64,000 nucleotides of DNA, from the NCBI GenBank assembly GCA_030512295.1, contig JAULSR010000001.1, positions 7,897,001 through 7,961,000 of the forward strand, written 5' to 3'. Under the pieces are notes generated by a model, which was not told the DNA's origin, made no database searches, and saw only the letters and a program-made list of their open reading frames with translations. Both the position numbers and the translations under genes were made by a program. The stretch comes from Bombardia bombarda (Eukaryota > Ascomycota > Sordariomycetes > Sordariales > Lasiosphaeriaceae). Below are positions 11,911-21,699 of the stretch, piece after piece (position 1 is the stretch's first letter; each line of letters begins with the position of its first letter).

Positions 11911-14062
11911 ATGTCAGTGAATTTCATGACTGACATGGACTTCAACGAAGATTCAAGCAGCGTTGACAACTTGTGTTCATCCACTATGACTGCCCCCACA
12001 ATCGTTGACGTGCTCATCATCGGCGCTGGACCTGCAGGGCAAGTAGCGTGCACAACAATTCAACCGCCCAGATTGTTGGTTGCTGACCTTCCACAGCTTA
12101 GCCCTCGCAAATTGGTTTCGCAACTCAGACATCAGTGTCCTCCTTGTCGACAAGAAGCCTGGTCCTACCACGCGCGGCCAAGCCGAGGGTCTGAAGAGCA
12201 CCACTAACGAGATCTTTGAATCCTTTGGCATAGGGCCTCAGGTAACGGCAGAACTATGGAGGCTCGAGGAGATAGCGATATGGGGGCCTAGGGAGGACGG
12301 CGGTGTCGGCATCGTGAGAGAGCAAGTCATCCAAGACAAGGTTGAAGAGCTGGGAAAGATCCGGGAGACAATGTTGCAGCAGTGTATGTTGTCTCAGCAC
12401 CACTTGTTTGACGTACTCATGTCTGATAAACGATGGCTCTTTCAGCAAGAGTCGAACACCACATGCTCCAGAATCTTGTTCCACACAGCAACATCAAGAT
12501 CAAATACAGCACTACCCCTATCTCTGTCAATGTTGACATCACCAGCTCCCACAAGGAGAAGGCTTATCCTGTGGAAGTACAGTTGGACAAGACACAACTC
12601 GACAAAGATGGAATACAAGATAATGCAACGTCCGATTCAAATCTTCCCAACGAGAGAGATGAGAAGGAGGAAGTTCGCGCCAAATACATTGTCGGCTGTG
12701 ATGGCGCTCGTAGCTGGCTGCGCAAGCAGCTCGACGTTACCCTTGAAGGAGACTTGACCGATTCTGTATTTGGTCAGTCAGCAACTCGCTCCTTTCACGA
12801 ACTTCACTAATCAGTCACCTTTTCTCCTATCAGGCGTGGTGGACATCGTCCCTAAGTCCAACTTCCCCGACATCCGCAGAGTGTGTTACCTCCGTGCCGC
12901 AACCGGCACCATCCTCCTCGTGCCCCGAAGCGACAAGGAGGTCCGCCTGTACATCCCTGTAGAGAGCGGCAGCGCTCTCCCAGATCCAAAAGACCTGACC
13001 TTTGAGCGAATCATCGACGCCGCACGCAAAATCATTGCCCCTTATGCTCTCGAGGTTGGATCCGTCTCATGGTGGTCAGCCTACCGCGTCGGCCAGCGCG
13101 TCGGCAGCCACTTTTCCAGACAGAACGAGCGCGCATTTCTCCTTGGCGACGCCGTACACACGCATTCGCCCAAGGCCGGACAGGGCATGAACACGTCCGT
13201 CCAAGACGCCTACAATCTCGGCTGGAAACTCCGCCTCATCCTCCAGGGCCACATCTCCACCACTACTAGTGACACAAGCCCCGAGACACTGCTGCGCACC
13301 TACGAGTTGGAGCGCCGCCCCGTCGCGCAGGACCTCATCGCCTTTGATCGCGGCTATCTGAAGCTCTTTGCCGCGCCGTCATCCCAATTCGACACCGAAT
13401 TCCTCCGTGCCATGAAATTCACCACGGGTCTCTCCATCCGCTACCCTCCGTCGTGTGTCGTGCAGCTCCCAGCGGGCTGCGCGACAGCAGATGATCTCGG
13501 CCCGAGCCTCCTCAAGGCCGATGTGGTACCTGGCAAACGCCTCCCCGACTTTCAGGTCGTCTACCAGGCCGACGGCACGACAGCTCGCATCCACACGAGG
13601 ATGCAAACCACGGGGGCGTTCCGGTTAATTGTATTTGCGGGGGACATTGCCCAGCATACCCACTTGCTCGACAAGCTGCAGCAGCTGGGGGCATTCTTGG
13701 CTGATCCATCCGGGTTGGGGCCGCTTACTTCGCCTTCTTCGGGTGCTGTTGGTGAGGTGGCGGCCGTCGAGGTACTGGTCGTCCACGCAGCTGAGCGAGA
13801 TAAGGTTGATTTTCTGGGGCTGCCAGAAGTATATAGGCCGTGGAGTGAGACGGCAGGGTATGACTATTGGCGTGTTTTTGCCGATGCGGAGAGTGTACAC
13901 GAGGGTCATGGTAGGGTCTATGAGCGGTTGGAGATAGATCGAGAGAAAGGGCGCGACGTGATTGTAAGGCCGGACGGGTACGTTGGCGCTGTCTTGGATC
14001 TGGACGACCATGACGGGGTGAAGAGATACTTCGGGGTGTTGGGCATGTTGAAGGGAGCATAA
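11911..14062 (+). CDS. FAD-dependent aromatic hydroxylase (phenol 2-monooxygenase/PHHY family)
   Basis: A group A flavin monooxygenase that would hydroxylate a phenolic ring using NADPH and O2. Four exons: 11911-12038, 12097-12383, 12446-12772 and 12834-14062, giving 656 residues. Motifs: dinucleotide fold VLIIGAGPAGLALANW (about residue 33), DKKPGPTTRGQAEGL (cf. R-x-x-G-x-A of the PHHY group), the DG motif YIVGCDGARSWLRK and the GD motif AFLLGDAVHTHSPKAGQGMN followed by DAYNLGWKL. The C-terminal 170 residues (VVPGKRLPDFQV onward) fit the thioredoxin-like Phe_hydrox_dim domain. Intron 1 uses a GC donor (GCAAGT at 12039) rather than GT; only this choice restores the GAGPAGLALAN motif. Start codons at 11911, 11926, 11935 and 11986 are all in frame, and the last is just 12 residues before the FAD fold. 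Confidence 0.9.
12039..12096 (+). other. GC-AG intron in the FAD hydroxylase gene
   Basis: The donor is GCAAGT and the acceptor CCACAG, 58 nt long. The exon junction splits a glycine codon in the FAD-binding motif (GG|C). No GT donor in the vicinity gives the conserved motif. Confidence 0.75.
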
Positions 14063-15186
14063 AGCGAACCGCTTGGTGTAGATTTGGTTTGTTAAATGAC
14101 AATGAGCCTTAGACTTCGCATTCTCTTTGCCCGTATCTAACAAGCCTGATAACGGCTTAATGTCGAAGGAATTTCGTGTTTTCCCCGGCGCACCTCAAAC
14201 TGTTATTGAGAGCTATTTTCGTGGATATACTAGTAACCTCATTAGCTCAGTGATATGGAGTTAGGTACCAAACAAGCAACAGATCAAAAGGGTATGAAGA
14301 CTTTGAGCTGTTCCCTCCACCTTCACTACCCGACCACCTCGTACTGCGATGTTATGGAAAGGTGCTGGTTTGAAATGGTTAGCATGAAAAGCGACTGATG
14401 TGACCCGGGTTAAAAGACAAAATATATCATACTAATGTCTAGTCATTACGTTACATTCTGTAACATCTAAGTTGGGTACAAATATCTATTGTTTATGGGT
14501 AATAATTAGTCAATTCGCATGGCTTCATATGTCACACTGGCTTCAAACTGCGTGACTACATTACTCCGTCTGACCAGTGTCTTGCAGCCCCGTAAGCATT
14601 GTGCCAACCCCCTTTTTCTGGTTAGGTAGTACATATCTAGTCATTCTCTGCCACGTCCAACGATGAGGTGCAGATGTCACATTGAACACCACCTGTGTAA
14701 TGGAGGACGGAGATGGAAAACGAATGGAAATATTAACTAGTAGATCAGTAAGTCAGCAAGGAACTCAAGAAACATAACACAATTGAGTGAGAAAGAAAGG
14801 CTATACGTTGCCCAACGAGAGGCATTGTGCGGAGACATCCAAGATAGAGATCACTTTCTCCAAGATCCCCCTGAACCAAAACATTATCCAGTGAATGGAT
14901 CAAGCACCAGCAATTGAATTACCGCGCGGATGCCCATTTTAAACCTCACTTATATCTTGTAGCTTGTCCCAGTTCAAAACCCTTCATCTCACAATTCTAG
15001 TTCTCCTTATTTCTTTTTCTCTCCCCAGCGCAATCAGATCGATTTCCAGCAAGGAAAACAACAACTTTGAAGACCAACTTTGCATGTACCCCAACCAAAA
15101 TAGCATCAAACACCAACTCTGCCACCACCAACGCCACCGATATTTCCAACACACATCTTGCAGCTGACCCCACCGCTGCGTCTCAT
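14063..15186. other. Intergenic
   Basis: About 1.1 kb of AT-rich DNA downstream of the FAD hydroxylase. I see no gene, RNA or mobile element here. A small palindrome (gttacattctgtaac) lies near 14451. Confidence 0.4.
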
Positions 15187-15593
15187 ATGGACATACCTCT
15201 GGATTTCAGTCTCTTCGACCCGGCGAAAAGACGTGAGCATTTACCAGCAATCTCTCACCTTTCATCATCCCTCTAACCTTATCAACCCGTATCTGACCTG
15301 GACAAACACCAGACACAAGCCTGAGACTCTCATCGACAATAAAGCAGGCCCAGGCTGCTATCATCCTGGCTATTGTGGACGGCAAGCCGAAGGACTGGGT
15401 GATGGAGGTGGCCAAGTACTCTTGGATGGCCGCCCTCCAGTGGGACCGGCCTCCCACCAACGAGGAGATGGACTACTGGAACTGGCTCGAGAAGCTGGCT
15501 ACGGAGCATAGCGACGAACGTATGTGTAGTAGAACCCCCCTGTACTTTCCGAGGAAGTTAGCAGAGCATATTGGCTGAACACTAGGTGTGTAA
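15187..15593 (+). CDS. Small protein of about 86 residues, unknown function
   Basis: Not recognised. A three-exon model (15187-15232, 15313-15519, 15586-15593) gives 86 residues starting MDIPLDFSLFDPAKR and ending SDERV. Both introns have good donors (GTGAGC, GTATGT) and AG acceptors, and the exons sum to 261 nt. The middle part (AAIILAIVDGKPKDWVMEV, then KYSWMAALQWDRPPTNEEM) is rich in Trp and looks like a small helical domain. There is no signal peptide. The open frame extends upstream, but the first in-frame ATG is at 15187. The main support is codon-like composition on both sides of intron 1 and clean splice sites; expression data would be needed to be certain. Confidence 0.5.
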
Positions 15594-16092
15594 TGTGATT
15601 ACTTTAGTATACGTGCAGGCCATGGCTGTGGCAGAGCGCAGACGCCGGTTTTTGCAATCCCGAGTGCGCCCTGGTTCCAAGCCATAATGGCGTCGACTGG
15701 CTTTTAACCAGGGAGCGTGTGGCTGGTTTGCCGAGTGGGATAGGGAAGAGAAAGGGCAGAGTGTAAGGTGATAGAGGTTAGAGGAGGGGGGCATGATTCC
15801 GCTCTGGTATTGCTACCGTTTGACTGTAGTCTGTCATAGGGGTTGAACAAATTCAGCTTTGCTGCATCTCTAATACAACAACAAACTGCAAAAAGTGAAG
15901 TTCTGTGGCCATCAAAGTGCTTGCTTGACGCTGCAGTAACCAACGCAACCTTCTAAATATTCTACAAAAGCGAACTAAACGCCATTTTACCCTCCTTGGA
16001 CGCCAACACCAAATCAACGCATTATTACAACAAAACTCATTGTCTTCCACTTACACAAAAAAAATCCAACCCCATCATAACTACTACTAGTT
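15594..16092. other. Intergenic between convergent genes
   Basis: About 500 bp holding the 3' ends of two convergent genes. No feature was recognised. Confidence 0.4.
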
Positions 16093-17208
16093 CTACCCCT
16101 GCATCTCCCTCGGCGCATACCCACCCCCCGGCGCCTCATGCACGGCAGAAGCCCCAGACACCTCATGCACGTACGTCGCCGTCCCCAGCTCCACCAGAGG
16201 CTTCGCGCCAGCGTAATAGTACTTGGTCGCATCGCCATGTGAAGGAGGCGGCGGGCTTGCCGTCCCATACGACTTGACCTGCGAGTAACCCGATGACGCA
16301 TAGCTCCCGTCTGGCGGGTACACCGGATAGCCGCCTCCTCCTGAGCCGGCCATCCCCGAGTCGGCCATCTCGTGTAGGCCGCCGCCGCCGCCGCCGCCGC
16401 CACCATGATTGTTAGGATTACGCCGCTTCTTTCGCCAGAGGATAAAGGCAGCGGCGATAGCGCCGATCAGGAGGAGAGCCACACCAATGGATATACCGGC
16501 TATGGCGGCTGAGGATATCCCTGCGGTTGGGGTGCCTGTGGGGATTGTTGATGTCTGAGATGTGAGCGCTGCGCCAGAGGTGACATCGGTAGCTGGTGCT
16601 GGCGGCGTACTGCTGGGCTGGGTGTTGCTAGCGCCTGGACCTGTGGTACTGGTAATGGTGCTGGTGGTTGGCTGGTCGGAGGACTGGTAGTTGATCTGGA
16701 TCATGGGCGCAAACACGTTGATCTTGCGGTTGGGAAGGGTAATGAAGTCAAAGTCGGCGCTCGTTCCCCGGGCACAGCTGACAGACGGTACAGTCATGGT
16801 GGCGGCGCTGAGGATGCAAGTCTGGCCGTTGAGGTTGTCGCAACGGTAGCCCGATGGGCAGCAGCCGACAGCAGTCTCGCCTGCCGTCAGCTTGAACTGG
16901 AGCGGCCATCCCGCGCCTGCTGAGCCTGCCGTCGCCGAGCAGGCCGATGCGTATCCCTGGGGGCACATGAGGCCCGGCGAGTAAAAGCCCCATCCGTAAA
17001 GGGTTGGCTCGGGGGCCAACGCGCCTTCTGTTGTCGTGGGCCAGCAGTCTGTATTGTCCTGGGCACCCGTCGCAACGCACTCCTGGCCCAGCCATGCAAC
17101 ATTACACGTCTTGCATGCTCCGACGGCGACTGTGCATGCTGGCGGTGGCACGAATGTGGTTGTTAGAGGGCCGAGGATGACTCGAGACTGGTTGAGTATA
17201 ATGGACAT
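16093..17208 (-). CDS. Single-pass surface glycoprotein with Cys-rich ectodomain and Ser/Thr stalk
   Basis: A 371-residue membrane protein of a fungal family with no assigned function that I can name. Order: cysteine-rich ectodomain (residues 1-170, with CKTCNVAWLGQEC, YSPGLMCPQGYASACSATAG, CCPSGYRCD), Ser/Thr/Pro-rich stalk (about 185-240), one membrane helix (ISSAAIAGISIGVALLLIGA, about 242-268) and a basic stop-transfer KKRRNP. The cytosolic tail contains a run of nine glycines encoded by a GGC repeat and several Tyr/Pro motifs. The layout recalls fungal wall-stress sensors, but the ectodomain is not a WSC domain. I place the start at the ATG at 17208; the frame is open to 17343 but begins with GTG. 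No clear cleavable signal peptide follows this ATG, so the helix may act as a type III signal-anchor. Confidence 0.7.
   Translation of the reverse strand: MSIILNQSRVILGPLTTTFVPPPACTVAVGACKTCNVAWLGQECVATGAQDNTDCWPTTTEGALAPEPTLYGWGFYSPGLMCPQGYASACSATAGSAGAGWPLQFKLTAGETAVGCCPSGYRCDNLNGQTCILSAATMTVPSVSCARGTSADFDFITLPNRKINVFAPMIQINYQSSDQPTTSTITSTTGPGASNTQPSSTPPAPATDVTSGAALTSQTSTIPTGTPTAGISSAAIAGISIGVALLLIGAIAAAFILWRKKRRNPNNHGGGGGGGGGLHEMADSGMAGSGGGGYPVYPPDGSYASSGYSQVKSYGTASPPPPSHGDATKYYYAGAKPLVELGTATYVHEVSGASAVHEAPGGGYAPREMQG
16379..16404 (-). repeat. CCG/GGC trinucleotide run encoding poly-glycine
   Basis: A near-perfect ccg repeat (ggc on the coding strand) lies inside the surface glycoprotein gene. 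It encodes the Gly tract in the cytosolic tail and is likely to vary in length between strains. Confidence 0.8.
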
Positions 17209-18291
17209 GCTTGTGACTCTTTTGTGGTTGGGTGAATAATTGCGATCAAACGGAGACTGAGTTTTGCTGTCAAATGTAAACAGACATGAGGGGATGCCGA
17301 TAATAGATGATCTGGGCCTTCTCGTCCACAGTCTGGGGGACACTGCATTCTCTGTTCAAGGCTGGCGCCGAGCTAGCAACCCTGGGCGGCTCCGACTTGA
17401 TATGCCCAGCAACAATCTGAATGGTGGTCTTGGCGCATGGCCTTGATGGGGGTCGCCAGAGTCCGAGCCGCTGGGCTTCCGGCCCCTTTGCCCCTGTGGC
17501 GTTCGCCGCTTGACGGCATCCCAAGCTGCTTTGCGCCTCTTGGCCCCTCTCAAATTGAGTCCAGCTGTCCAAACCGAACGTGAACGAAACGAAAGTCGCA
17601 CAAAACAGAAAGACCAGAACAAATGAAAAGTCATGTTCCACCTTGACGATCCTTTAAGTTTCCTTCCCATATCAAAACTGCGCTAGCAAGCAGAAACGGG
17701 ACTACTGGGCCTTGCCAAGCTGCCATCCCCCTTTCTCCGTACGTCGACCTATGCCATGCTCTGCTTGCCGCCCACTAGACTAGTCTAGTCCAGCCTTGGG
17801 TTCAACATTTGGTGGCAACGTTTGCCGGCCAGACCTGAAACGCTGAATATGTTGTTCAAAGCCTGCACCGAGCTGCATATCGTCAGATCTCTATTGGTGT
17901 TTACCAGACCGCCTTCTGTTCAAACTTCAAAGTAAAATTTGACGCGGACCAGGGTCGAAACATTGTTCAAGCAAGGGGTCGTCGGGAAGCACCCGCCCGA
18001 CATCTGGCAGACCGACCCATGGACCTGGCACAACCAGCACGTGGGCATGCCTTGTAGGGCGTTTTGTGGCATACCATATTCGGCTGGGCCATCATCCTCT
18101 TCGATTGGTAGGGAGATTCGATCGTTTGACCATGAAGGGGTTAGGGTTTAGCGGGATGTGGAGCTGTGGACGGCGGAGAATCCGAGAATGGAGATGCATC
18201 CAGCTCCGCACTCTCCAACTTCACCTCATTCACCCCAAGTTCATCCCAACAAACATCTCACCACCTCCAATCAATATCACTAGGAAAAAAA
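17209..18291. other. Intergenic, divergent promoters of glycoprotein and HRI1
   Basis: About 1.1 kb between divergent genes. It has a telobox-like TTAGGGTTT at about 18141, roughly 150 bp upstream of the HRI1 start. Open frames here (17264-17670, 17939-18151) show no family resemblance. Confidence 0.45.
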
Positions 18292-19052
18292 ATGTGCGAT
18301 ATTTCCGTCCGTGAGCACATCCGCTGGCTTCCCGACGCAGCCAGCGAACCAACGTCGACAATCGTGCTCACATCGCCCGAGCGCCGCTTCGTCGACCTCC
18401 GCATCCTCCTCGCCGGCGACGAGCCGACAAGCGCAGGGGAGGAAGGCGGCAACCTCCCGCTCTCCCGCCTGGACTGGGCCATTGCTGGCACCTCATCCTC
18501 CACACCGCGCAGGTCAGAGGACAACCCTCCGGTCGAATACTCGCACGCAGAATGGCACCACTGGATCAACTCCCGCACCGCCGACACAGCCAACGTCTTT
18601 GACGAGGGCGACAACTACCCCTACCACCAGATGGGACGCTCACCCTCGAGAAGGGGAGAATGGTGAACCCCACCACCGGCATCGAGACCGACTACGAGGA
18701 GCTCTGGCGCTCTGAGCCCATTGGGTCTGTTCCGGTTTCTGTGCCTGTTCCAGGGGCGGCTGGAGCTACGTGTGTTGTGCTGAAGATGCATGATGACGAC
18801 TCGAGGAAGCGGGGCATGCTGGTGAGGCTGGGGCAATACTGCCAGGCGGTTGTGCGAAGAGGTGACCTTATCACGGTAGAGAGGTGGAAATGGACGGCGG
18901 CGGACAGTACCGGCGGCGGGTGGACCAGACAGGTGAAGATTGGTGATGGAGAACTGCCGACTGACTTTGCAACCGAATTCGGCCATGAAGCTGAAGTCGG
19001 CGATGAAGTCAAGGTCGGGGCCGATATCTGGGAGGTTGTCGAAAAGAGCTAA
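18292..19052 (+). CDS. HRI1: HRI1 family protein, with an apparent frameshift
   Basis: Homologue of yeast Hri1, a small cytosolic beta-rich protein of unclear function that binds Hrr25 in yeast. The start MCDISVREHIRWLPD and the segments SPERRFVDLRI, LDWAIAGTSSSTPR, SHAEWHHWINSRTAD and FDEGDNYPY are family-like. The frame then ends at 18666. The rest of the family, LTLEKGRMVNPTTGIETDYE through VGADIWEVVEKS, continues in another frame to the stop at 19052. The break lies at about 18621-18632, where ctaccaccag carries two bases more than needed for NYPY-P-DGTLTLEKG. Leaving out two bases gives 252 residues, the normal family length. No plausible intron spans the site. Either a real two-base insertion has broken the gene or the consensus is wrong. 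Confidence 0.8.
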
Positions 19053-19457
19053 AAAAGAAATACTCATCTGGCACTATTCTTTGATAAATGTTGTTTGTAC
19101 GCTTTTGTAATCAAGGCATCGGAACACAAAATACTTGCAAGCTTTGTGTGGAGGTTGAAGATAAAGATTGAGTGGTAAAGCATCATATCTTTCTAAAATT
19201 TGAGAAAAAAGGAAGTAATGGCGAAGTGTGAGGAGATCAGACTGTAGGCGTATGGGATACCCTTCATAACACTGTCAGGTGAAACTGCCCCGCTTAGTGT
19301 TCTGGTTTTCGTTGACTAATAACCGAAAGCATTTCTCGTTGTCATCATACGTAATCATCATGAATCGTCAGCATCAACGTACCATCAATGGGCGCTTGGC
19401 GATGAGCAAACACACAACTCGATCACTTAATTGACACATGGTATGTATGTCAAGAAT
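19053..19457. other. Intergenic between convergent genes
   Basis: About 400 bp of AT-rich sequence between the 3' ends of HRI1 and the dioxygenase. Nothing else was seen. Confidence 0.4.
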
Positions 19458-20951
19458 TCAGGAAATATCATCCCACAAGCTGGCAAGTAGCTTTCGGTTA
19501 CTGCGAAGCCGTCAGTATGTACCCGAGCTATCAACAAATCTTGAGACCTACCCGGTCCACGGTTCGCGAGCATGTTGCACGGCATGATTCTAGAATCATA
19601 AAATTAGCACCTGACTTGCATAAAACGCAGCTATGAATAAGGGTAGAATGGATACGCACATCCAATAGAATAACGTCGCCCGCCGTCCATGATACCAGCG
19701 ACCTCGTTTGGTTTATAAACTCCACGGCCGAGTCGAGGTATTCCCGCGGAATAGGGGATCCATCGCCATACTACAGGCAGATCAGACATGTCAGTACCAG
19801 GTTTTGAAGTCTCAACAGAGGCAGGAACATTTCTTACAAAGCAAGGGGGCTGGTATTTGCCCTCCTTGTTGATATGAGGCGGCTCAAGTGTGTCGTTCTG
19901 GAGGGCATTCAGATGTCGCGATACAACATTGTTGAAGAAACTCGGCTTCCCAGTACGAGGGTGATCTCTCACGGCTGTTTAACCATTAGAAAGATGAAAG
20001 TAAAGAGAGAAAAGAGAGTTGGGCTGATATAAAAAGGGAGAGGCAGGTACATACCCGGCAACACATTCCAGACACGAAGGTCACCCAGTGCATTTGACTG
20101 GGACTGGTTCTCCCACTGCCACGTAGCTGTTGGCAGGCGGCGTATCTCATTCTCAATCTTTTCACGGGCTGTCTCAACGTCATCAGTATCGAGCACATGC
20201 AGCCCATATGCCTGCAAGACCGTGGTTCCTGCAGACGAAGTTTGGTCTCTGGGCCCGTTGGGATGGAAAAGTTGGTATTTGACGCCCTGTATTCATGGAA
20301 CATGTCAACCTTTGCGCGGTTGGGTATCATCGCAAGTATTTTTTACCTTGGTTTCCACTTGCTCAATAAAATCGGGGTGTTTTGCCTCCAGCTGAGCATA
20401 GAGGAGGACCGAGTTGTTGATAGGAGTCTCGCCCCTGAACCATGTCAGAACCCTGCATTTCGACAGACTCCACAAGACAAATTCTGACAGAAACAACCAC
20501 ACTGACCAGTCTCGGGCGCAGAAACACAATAAAACATCACATAGGCTGGGTAGTGCGGGCTCAGGCCAAACTCGTTATGCGGATATACAGGCTGTGTGTT
20601 GGGACCCTCGTTGGCAGTCGCAACATTCTTTGCCAGCACTGTTCGTCTCACAGGGTTCCCAATATCCTCATGGGCGACCCAGCCGAAGGCGTGCGCGAAC
20701 TCTGAAAAGTCGTGCGGGCTCTCCAGGCCCAGTCCCTGGAAATAGATGGCACCGTGGTGATCAAGCAAGCTCCGTATGCGCCCCGACGCAGCAAGATTCT
20801 GGATTTCGGCCAGAACATCGGCCAGTGGGGCACCAGGCTGAGTGGGTGTGCGTGCCAGCGATAGGGGGAAGTCAGCGCCCTCCGGATGTGGGGCCGGGAG
20901 GGTCACGGAGGGCCCGTACGGGGCGGGGCGGAGGATTTCGGTAGCCGGCAT
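19458..20951 (-). CDS. TauD/TfdA-type Fe(II)/2-oxoglutarate dioxygenase
   Basis: A non-heme iron dioxygenase that couples 2-oxoglutarate decarboxylation to substrate hydroxylation. Seven exons: 20503-20951, 20347-20431, 20055-20286, 19838-19974, 19660-19770, 19552-19589 and 19458-19500, giving 364 residues. Motifs: ALADVLAEIQ...LLDHHGAIYFQGL; the iron ligand pair HNE in YPHNEFGLSPHYPAYVMFY; GETPINNSVLLY; GVKYQLFHPNGP; YGDGSPIPREYLDSAVEFIN; SWTAGDVILLD; the distal iron His in NHAVQHAREPWTG; and RKLLASLWDD at the end. The start at 20951 (MPATEILRPAPYGPS) is preferred to the in-frame ATG at 21029 because family members begin at about this point. Donor 1 is taken as GTGTGG since the nearby GTCAGT leaves the wrong phase. 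It is divergent from an UNC93-like transporter, suggesting linked uptake and oxidation. Confidence 0.85.
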
Positions 20952-21699
20952 AGTTTTGACAGTGGTCGGTGACAATGGGTGTCGCCCTGCAGCAGGATCA
21001 GTATGCAAAAAGAGCTTGACATATGACATGCCCTATGCCAACTCTAATTCAACCGTTGTTTCGATGCCATCACGCCCTCCATCGAGCTTCTTATATTACC
21101 AGTAACTAGCGTCCTTCGCGTTCCCGATTGCTTGGAGCCGACGTGGAAGCTGGACTGCTTCCACATCTAGGACATGGCGCAAGCCCCTCCCTGCGAGCAC
21201 GACTCCCACTCGGCCGTCCCACCTGTCCATGCAGGCGACAGGCAGGCAGGGGTGTCCATTCTTGCCACCGGGGGAGCTATCTAGATCGGGCCATGAGCCG
21301 ATGCGTCCAAGACCGCGAACAGATGCCTATTGACCGACTGATGGGAGCCGGTAACAATTGTCAGTCGGCCGGGATCAAAAAACCGACACGGAGCTGAGCC
21401 GTTGCGCCATCTCCTCATCGACGTCCAACATGGCGACATCTGCCGCTAAACCTAACGCGTCCGCGCATCTGCTGTGTAGCGTCCATGGTGCAAGAAGAAT
21501 GCAAGAAGAATTCCAAAAAATCCCACGCCGCTACACCCTGGTATCGGGCCCCACCGCCTGTGCTGAGTTGGGTATGCCGTGTTGCATTCATGTTCACATA
21601 AAAGACGAGGGGTTCCGGCGACTGGAAAAGCCAGTGAAACCTTCTTGGTGGTATCCCGTCTACACTTCTCTGGAGCACCTGTGAGGCAGAGAGGCAAAC
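20952..21699. other. Divergent promoter region of dioxygenase and UNC93-like transporter
   Basis: About 750 bp shared by two head-to-head genes, so co-regulation is possible. No specific operator was recognised. An open frame at 21358-21684 overlaps a minus-strand one and looks fortuitous. Confidence 0.5.

Noticed and set aside
14222..14260. tRNA-like attagctcagt motif
   Set aside because: No acceptor stem pairing or B-box (GGTTCGAxTCC) follows at the right distance.
18141..18149. Telomere-like TTAGGGTTT and, at about 41649, ccctaaccct
   Set aside because: Only one to two units each; better explained as a telobox or chance than as interstitial telomere.
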